From JANMDS01 sp031430575 (lineage in GTDB: Bacteria > Pseudomonadota > Gammaproteobacteria > Burkholderiales > Casimicrobiaceae), in contig JANPBT010000067.1 of assembly GCA_031430575.1 (NCBI GenBank), positions 1 to 64,000 of the forward strand: 64,000 nt of DNA, read 5' to 3'. The position numbers and the translations under genes were made by a program. Under the pieces are notes generated by a model, which ran no database searches, was not told the DNA's origin, and saw only the letters and a list, made by a program, of their open reading frames with translations. This document shows, one piece after another, positions 59,962 to 64,000 of the stretch (position 1 is its first letter; each line of letters opens with the position of its first letter).

Positions 59962-60626
59962 GTCTGACTTTTTCTGGTGGTGTTTTCTATTTTTTTGCCG
60001 CGATCTTAGTGCTCGCGTCTCTACGCGTCATCACGGTGAAAAATCCCGTACACGCAGCACTCTTTCTCGTGCTTGCCTTTTTCTCAGCCGCAGCGCTCTG
60101 GATGCTAATGAAAGCGGAGTTCCTTGCCGTGGTGTTGGTGTTGGTTTACGTCGGCGCGGTCATGGTGTTATTCCTTTTCGTTGTGATGATGTTGGATATC
60201 AACGTTGATGCGCTGCGCGTGGGGTTCAAAAAAGCAATCCCGGTCAGTATGCTTGTGGGCGCGTTGATTCTGTTTGAGATGGGGTTAGTCTTACTCGCCG
60301 CCACGAAAGGCTCGATTGGCGCAGCATCGATGCCGATTGATAGTAGTGCAAATACCAAAGCACTTGGCCATGTGCTCTATACCCATTACGTATTTGCGTT
60401 CGAGCTGGCGGCAGTCGTGTTGCTCGTCGCCATCATAGCCGCGATTACGCTCACGCATCGTAAGCGGGCCGAAACGAAAGCGCAAAACCCAAGCGAGCAG
60501 GTTAAAGTCCGTCGCGAGGATCGTGTGCGCGTCTTAAAAATGGATGCTGTGATGCCTAAATCTGCGCCGCAGGTATTAGCAGACGTAGCGCCAAAGCCCG
60601 TCAGTGCCGAACAGGGGAAAGCGTAA
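59958..60626 (+). CDS. nuoJ: NADH-quinone oxidoreductase subunit J
   Basis: 222 residues with five membrane helices (FFAAILVLASLRVI, VLVYVGAVMVLFLFVVMMLDI as a core) and a charged C-terminal tail of about 50 residues after the last helix. The tail contains a repeat copy read PKSAPQVLADV (about 201-211), outside the membrane domain. Overlaps nuoI and nuoK by a few bases. Confidence 0.94.
   Translation: MSLTFSGGVFYFFAAILVLASLRVITVKNPVHAALFLVLAFFSAAALWMLMKAEFLAVVLVLVYVGAVMVLFLFVVMMLDINVDALRVGFKKAIPVSMLVGALILFEMGLVLLAATKGSIGAASMPIDSSANTKALGHVLYTHYVFAFELAAVVLLVAIIAAITLTHRKRAETKAQNPSEQVKVRREDRVRVLKMDAVMPKSAPQVLADVAPKPVSAEQGKA
60558..60576 (-). repeat. 19-bp dispersed repeat
   Basis: nuoJ tail, read KSAPQVL. 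Confidence 0.92.
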
Positions 60627-60940
60627 TGTTGACTGACCCAGGCTTGACCCACGCATTGCTGCTTAGCGCGGTACTGTTTTCAATCAGCGTCGTTGGCATC
60701 GTGCTTAACCGCAAAAATCTCATCGTGCTCTTGATGGCGATTGAATTAATGCTGCTTGCGGTCAATATGAATTTCATCGCCTTCAGCCATCATCTAAATG
60801 ATCTTCAAGGGCAAGTTTTTGTTTTCTTCATACTCACTGTCGCGGCCGCAGAGTCTGCGATTGGTCTGGCGATTCTGGTCGTATTGTTCCGCAATGTGCG
60901 CAGTATCAATGTTGACGACCTCGGTCAATTACGAGGATAG
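60626..60940 (+). CDS. nuoK: NADH-quinone oxidoreductase subunit K
   Basis: 104 residues, three helices. GIVLNRKNLIVLLMAIELMLL with its conserved membrane Glu, and AAAESAIGLAILVVLFR, identify it. Proton-channel subunit next to NuoJ. Confidence 0.95.
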   Translation: MLTDPGLTHALLLSAVLFSISVVGIVLNRKNLIVLLMAIELMLLAVNMNFIAFSHHLNDLQGQVFVFFILTVAAAESAIGLAILVVLFRNVRSINVDDLGQLRG

Positions 60941-60946
60941 GGCGAG

Positions 60947-62947
60947 ATGAAACTATCGTATCTGATCGTTCCCTTTGCGCCTCTCATCGGCGCAATTTTG
61001 GCGGGGTTTTTTGGCAAACAAATCGGCCGCAAAGGCGCGCATACCGCCGCGATCCTTGGGGTGTTAGTCAGCTTCATCGTCTCAATCTTGATCGCGATTG
61101 ATGTCGCAAACGGAGAGACGTTTAACGGCCCGCTTTACCATTGGATGACTTCGGGTGGCCTGCGTTTCGAAGTGGGCTTTCTCATCGACAGGCTTACCGT
61201 CACAATGATGCTGGTGGTCACCTCAGTCTCGCTCATGGTGCATATTTACACCATCGGTTACATGGAAGAAGACCCCGGCTACCAGCGCTTTTTTAGCTAC
61301 ATCTCACTGTTTACGTTTTCAATGTTGATGCTCGTGATGAGCAACAACCTCATGCAACTCTTTTTCGGCTGGGAAGCGGTGGGTCTCGTCTCGTATTTAT
61401 TGATCGGATTTTGGTATACCCGCCCGACTGCGATCTACGCAAATTTAAAAGCATTTCTCGTCAACCGCGTTGGTGATTTCGGTTTCTTAATCGGCATCGG
61501 GCTCATCGCTGCCTATGCCGGGACGATGGACTACGCAACGCTCTTTAGCAAAGCTGATGCCCTCGCAAAGCTCACGATTGAAATCATGCCAAGCACATCG
61601 TGGTCGTTGATTACCGTGATCTGCATTTGCTTATTTATTGGCGCGATGGGCAAATCTGCTCAAGTGCCCTTGCATGTGTGGCTACCCGATTCCATGGAAG
61701 GCCCAACGCCAATTTCCGCGTTGATTCATGCGGCAACGATGGTGACGGCAGGCATCTTTATGGTCGCCCGCATGTCGCCGCTGTTTGAGCTCTCCGATAC
61801 GGCATTAAGCTTTGTACTGATTATCGGATCGATCACTGCACTGTTCATGGGCTTTTTGGGCATCATCCAAAACGATATTAAGCGCGTGGTGGCGTATTCC
61901 ACGCTTTCGCAGTTGGGCTACATGACGGTCGCGCTCGGTGCATCGGCATACTCAGTGGCAATCTTCCACTTAATGACCCACGCCTTCTTCAAGGCATTGC
62001 TCTTTTTGGGCGCGGGCTCAGTTATTATGGGCATGCACCACGAGCAAGACATTCGCAAAATGGGTGGGCTGTGGAAATACATGAAGATTACCTGGATAAC
62101 GTCCTTGATCGGATCGCTTGCGTTGATTGGGTTTCCATTTTTCTCTGGCTTCTACTCAAAAGATTCCATCATTGAAGTGGTTCACGCCTCTAAGATTTAC
62201 GGTAGCGGCTTTGCAAATTTTGCAGTCTTGGCCGGCGTGTTTGTCACCGCGTTTTACTCATTCCGTATGTACTTCCTCGTTTTTCACGGGAAAGAGCGTT
62301 TCCGTGATGTCAAACATCATGACGCCCATGGCCACGACGATCACGGCCACCACGGTGCGCACGAGCCCCACGAGTCGCCCTGGGTGGTGACGTTGCCGCT
62401 CATTCTGCTCGCGATTCCGTCCGTGGTGGTGGGCTATATCTTAGTCAAGCCGATGGCGTTTGGAAATTGGTTTGGCGCCGCAATTGTCGTTGACACTAAA
62501 GCACATGCAGCGCTCACAGCCGTGACCAATACATTTCACGGTGCAATTCCAATGGCGCTGCACGGTTTCATGACGCTTCCGTTCCTGTTAGCGATGTTGG
62601 GCGTTGGGCTTGCTGCCTTTCTGTATCTGCGTCCGAGCGATCTGCCAGAAAAGTGTGCCCGCATGTTTTCGCCAATTTATAAATTGCTTGACAATAAATA
62701 CTACTTCGATCGTTTCAACGAATTCGTGTTTGCAGGCGGTGCGCGCGCCCTTGGTAAATCGCTGTCCACAGTCGGCGACCGCACTTTAATCGATGGATTA
62801 ATGGTCAACGGTACGGCTGGGTTAATTGGGCGGTTCGCGGCACTGTTGCGCAATCTGCAAACGGGCCAACTTTACGTTTACGCTTTTGTAATGCTCATCG
62901 GCGTGGTGAGCTTATTAGCGTGGTGGCAGCACATCGCCGCGCGCTAG
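60947..62947 (+). CDS. nuoL: NADH-quinone oxidoreductase subunit L
   Basis: 666 residues of an antiporter-like subunit. FGWEAVGLVSYLLIGFW, KSAQVPLHVWLPDSMEGPTP (parts), LIHAATMVTAGIFMVAR and KRVVAYSTLSQLGYM with the TM Lys/Glu pairs are present. A His-rich loop (HHDAHGHDDHGHHGAHEPHE, about residues 463-482) lies between helices; it is a possible metal-binding or solvent loop and varies in the family. Confidence 0.95.
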   Translation: MKLSYLIVPFAPLIGAILAGFFGKQIGRKGAHTAAILGVLVSFIVSILIAIDVANGETFNGPLYHWMTSGGLRFEVGFLIDRLTVTMMLVVTSVSLMVHIYTIGYMEEDPGYQRFFSYISLFTFSMLMLVMSNNLMQLFFGWEAVGLVSYLLIGFWYTRPTAIYANLKAFLVNRVGDFGFLIGIGLIAAYAGTMDYATLFSKADALAKLTIEIMPSTSWSLITVICICLFIGAMGKSAQVPLHVWLPDSMEGPTPISALIHAATMVTAGIFMVARMSPLFELSDTALSFVLIIGSITALFMGFLGIIQNDIKRVVAYSTLSQLGYMTVALGASAYSVAIFHLMTHAFFKALLFLGAGSVIMGMHHEQDIRKMGGLWKYMKITWITSLIGSLALIGFPFFSGFYSKDSIIEVVHASKIYGSGFANFAVLAGVFVTAFYSFRMYFLVFHGKERFRDVKHHDAHGHDDHGHHGAHEPHESPWVVTLPLILLAIPSVVVGYILVKPMAFGNWFGAAIVVDTKAHAALTAVTNTFHGAIPMALHGFMTLPFLLAMLGVGLAAFLYLRPSDLPEKCARMFSPIYKLLDNKYYFDRFNEFVFAGGARALGKSLSTVGDRTLIDGLMVNGTAGLIGRFAALLRNLQTGQLYVYAFVMLIGVVSLLAWWQHIAAR

Positions 62948-62965
62948 TGAGAGACTAAAAATACT

Positions 62966-64000
62966 ATGACGCTTTCTCTCGCCATCTGGATTCCCATAAT
63001 CGTTGGTATCGGCGTGCTTTTGCTCGGCGCCTACAACGACCGCACGGCCGTGCGCCAGCTTGCCATCGTGGGTGCTGTGCTCGGCTTTTTAGTGACCATC
63101 CCGCTCTTTCTTGGTTTTGATTCCACTAAAGCCGGCGTGCAGTTTGTCGAGCGGCTGAAGTGGATTCCGGCTTTCAATATCGAATATTATTTGGGCGTTG
63201 ACGGCATTTCGGTGTGGTTTGTGCTGCTCAATGCCTTTACCACTGTGCTCGTGGTCTGGGCCGGCTGGGAAGTCATTGAAGAAAAGCCAGCGCAGTATTA
63301 CGGCGCGTTTCTTATCATGTCGGGGCTCATCAATGGTGCGTTTTGCGCGATGGATGGCATTTTGTTTTACATGTTCTTTGAGGGCATGCTGATCCCGATG
63401 TATCTCATCATCGGCGTCTGGGGCGGTCCTAACCGCGTTTACGCTGCGATGAAATTTTTTCTATACACGCTACTCGGTTCGCTACTGATGTTGGTCGCGC
63501 TTTTGTATCTCTTCAACAAATCAAATGGCAGCTTTGATCTCAATGCCTTCCGCGCACTTAAGATTCCGATGGAAGCGCAGATCTATCTGTTCATCGCGTT
63601 CTTCTTAGCCTTCGCAGTAAAAGTGCCGATGTGGCCCGTGCATACTTGGCTACCCGATGCCCACGTTGAGGCGCCAACGGGTGGCTCGGTGGTGCTCGCC
63701 GCGATTACGCTGAAATTAGGCGCGTATGGTTTTCTGCGATTCATCTTGCCAATTGTGCCCGACGCAGCGCGCTATTTAGCGCCGTTGGTGATTACGCTGT
63801 CGTTGGTTGCCGTGGTCTACATCGGTCTGGTCGCGCTCGCGCAAACCGATATGAAAAAACTCATCGCGTATTCTTCAATCTCGCACATGGGGTTCGTCAC
63901 GCTCGGCTTTTTTGTATTTAGCGAGCTCGGTATTGAGGGCGCACTCGTGCAAATGATCTCGCACGGTTTTATTTCTGCAGGAATGTTCCTTTGCGTCGGC
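62966..64000 (+). CDS. nuoM: NADH-quinone oxidoreductase subunit M (5' part)
   Basis: The reading frame opens at the ATG at 62966 (MTLSLAIWIPIIVGIGVLL) and runs off the window after 345 codons. FFEGMLIPMYLIIGVWGG with its membrane Glu, FAVKVPMWPVHTWLPDAHVEAPT (in parts) and MKKLIAYSSISHMGFVTLG are NuoM motifs. Third antiporter-like subunit class; nuoN should follow outside the window. Confidence 0.95.
   Translation, partial: MTLSLAIWIPIIVGIGVLLLGAYNDRTAVRQLAIVGAVLGFLVTIPLFLGFDSTKAGVQFVERLKWIPAFNIEYYLGVDGISVWFVLLNAFTTVLVVWAGWEVIEEKPAQYYGAFLIMSGLINGAFCAMDGILFYMFFEGMLIPMYLIIGVWGGPNRVYAAMKFFLYTLLGSLLMLVALLYLFNKSNGSFDLNAFRALKIPMEAQIYLFIAFFLAFAVKVPMWPVHTWLPDAHVEAPTGGSVVLAAITLKLGAYGFLRFILPIVPDAARYLAPLVITLSLVAVVYIGLVALAQTDMKKLIAYSSISHMGFVTLGFFVFSELGIEGALVQMISHGFISAGMFLCVG

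Noticed and set aside
1029..60576. CRISPR array explanation for the repeats
   Set aside because: Copies are irregularly spaced over 60 kb, occur in both orientations and inside genes, with no spacer units or cas genes.
1029..60576. Classical REP/BIME or insertion-sequence explanation
   Set aside because: REP elements are longer, form imperfect hairpins and are mostly extragenic; these copies are 19 bp, mostly in genes, with no target duplication and no RAYT transposase in the window. Not fully excluded without the genome.

Overview
The window looks like the chromosome of a betaproteobacterium, most likely of the Burkholderiales type. The signs are four Bug/TctC-type solute receptors, a secG - tRNA-Leu - nuoA..M gene order, an iscRSUA-hscBA-fdx-iscX operon of beta/gamma-proteobacterial layout, a lysine-rich H1-like SWIB protein, and a single-polypeptide indolepyruvate oxidoreductase. 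Genus cannot be settled from the sequence alone. The first and last genes run off the window.

Layout. 1-9.8 kb: the tail of one TonB-dependent receptor, a complete second receptor, a convergent S9 peptidase, a Ser/Thr kinase with a TPR-like C-terminus, and a 26-codon ORF resembling a double-glycine leader. 9.8-16.2 kb: indolepyruvate ferredoxin oxidoreductase, a carboxylesterase, a DUF1853 protein and a lipoprotein hydrolase. 16.2-25.9 kb: part of the protocatechuate/gallate meta-cleavage pathway (ligU/galD, ligJ/galB, ligI, a LysR regulator, Bug receptors), a decayed LysE gene and accessory genes. 25.9-31.7 kb: tRNA-Ser and the complete Isc iron-sulfur operon behind two IscR-like boxes. 31.7-45.4 kb: mixed metabolism, comprising an aldo/keto reductase, a BAAT-like hydrolase, an orphan BMP lipoprotein, an Ldh-type dehydrogenase with a Rieske oxygenase, AqpZ, a CoA-transferase/dehydratase/acyl-CoA dehydrogenase/Bug cluster, a Hyi-like isomerase, a CoA-binding protein and a four-repeat beta/gamma-crystallin protein. 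45.5-49.4 kb: a dipeptide-type ABC transporter without a binding protein. 49.5-64 kb: SWIB protein, tpiA, secG, tRNA-Leu and nuoA to nuoM (complex I).

The outstanding feature is a 19-bp, nearly palindromic but oriented repeat, ATACCTGCGGCGCAGATTT, found about 52 times in 64 kb (47 with a perfect 11-bp core CTGCG[G/C]CGCAG). It occurs in both orientations, between genes (about 15 copies) and inside genes (about 37 copies), including housekeeping genes such as tpiA, iscU, hscB, nuoG and nuoE. It never breaks a reading frame. In proteins it appears as IPAAQI, TCGAD, SAPQV, CAAGI or, rarely, YLRRR. Two intergenic inverted pairs can form hairpins. Density, orientation mixture, position in permissive protein segments and paired hairpins resemble the DNA uptake sequences of Neisseriaceae and Pasteurellaceae. 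I propose it as a candidate uptake-signal-like or other genome-wide recognition sequence. That function is inference; the repeat itself is directly visible.
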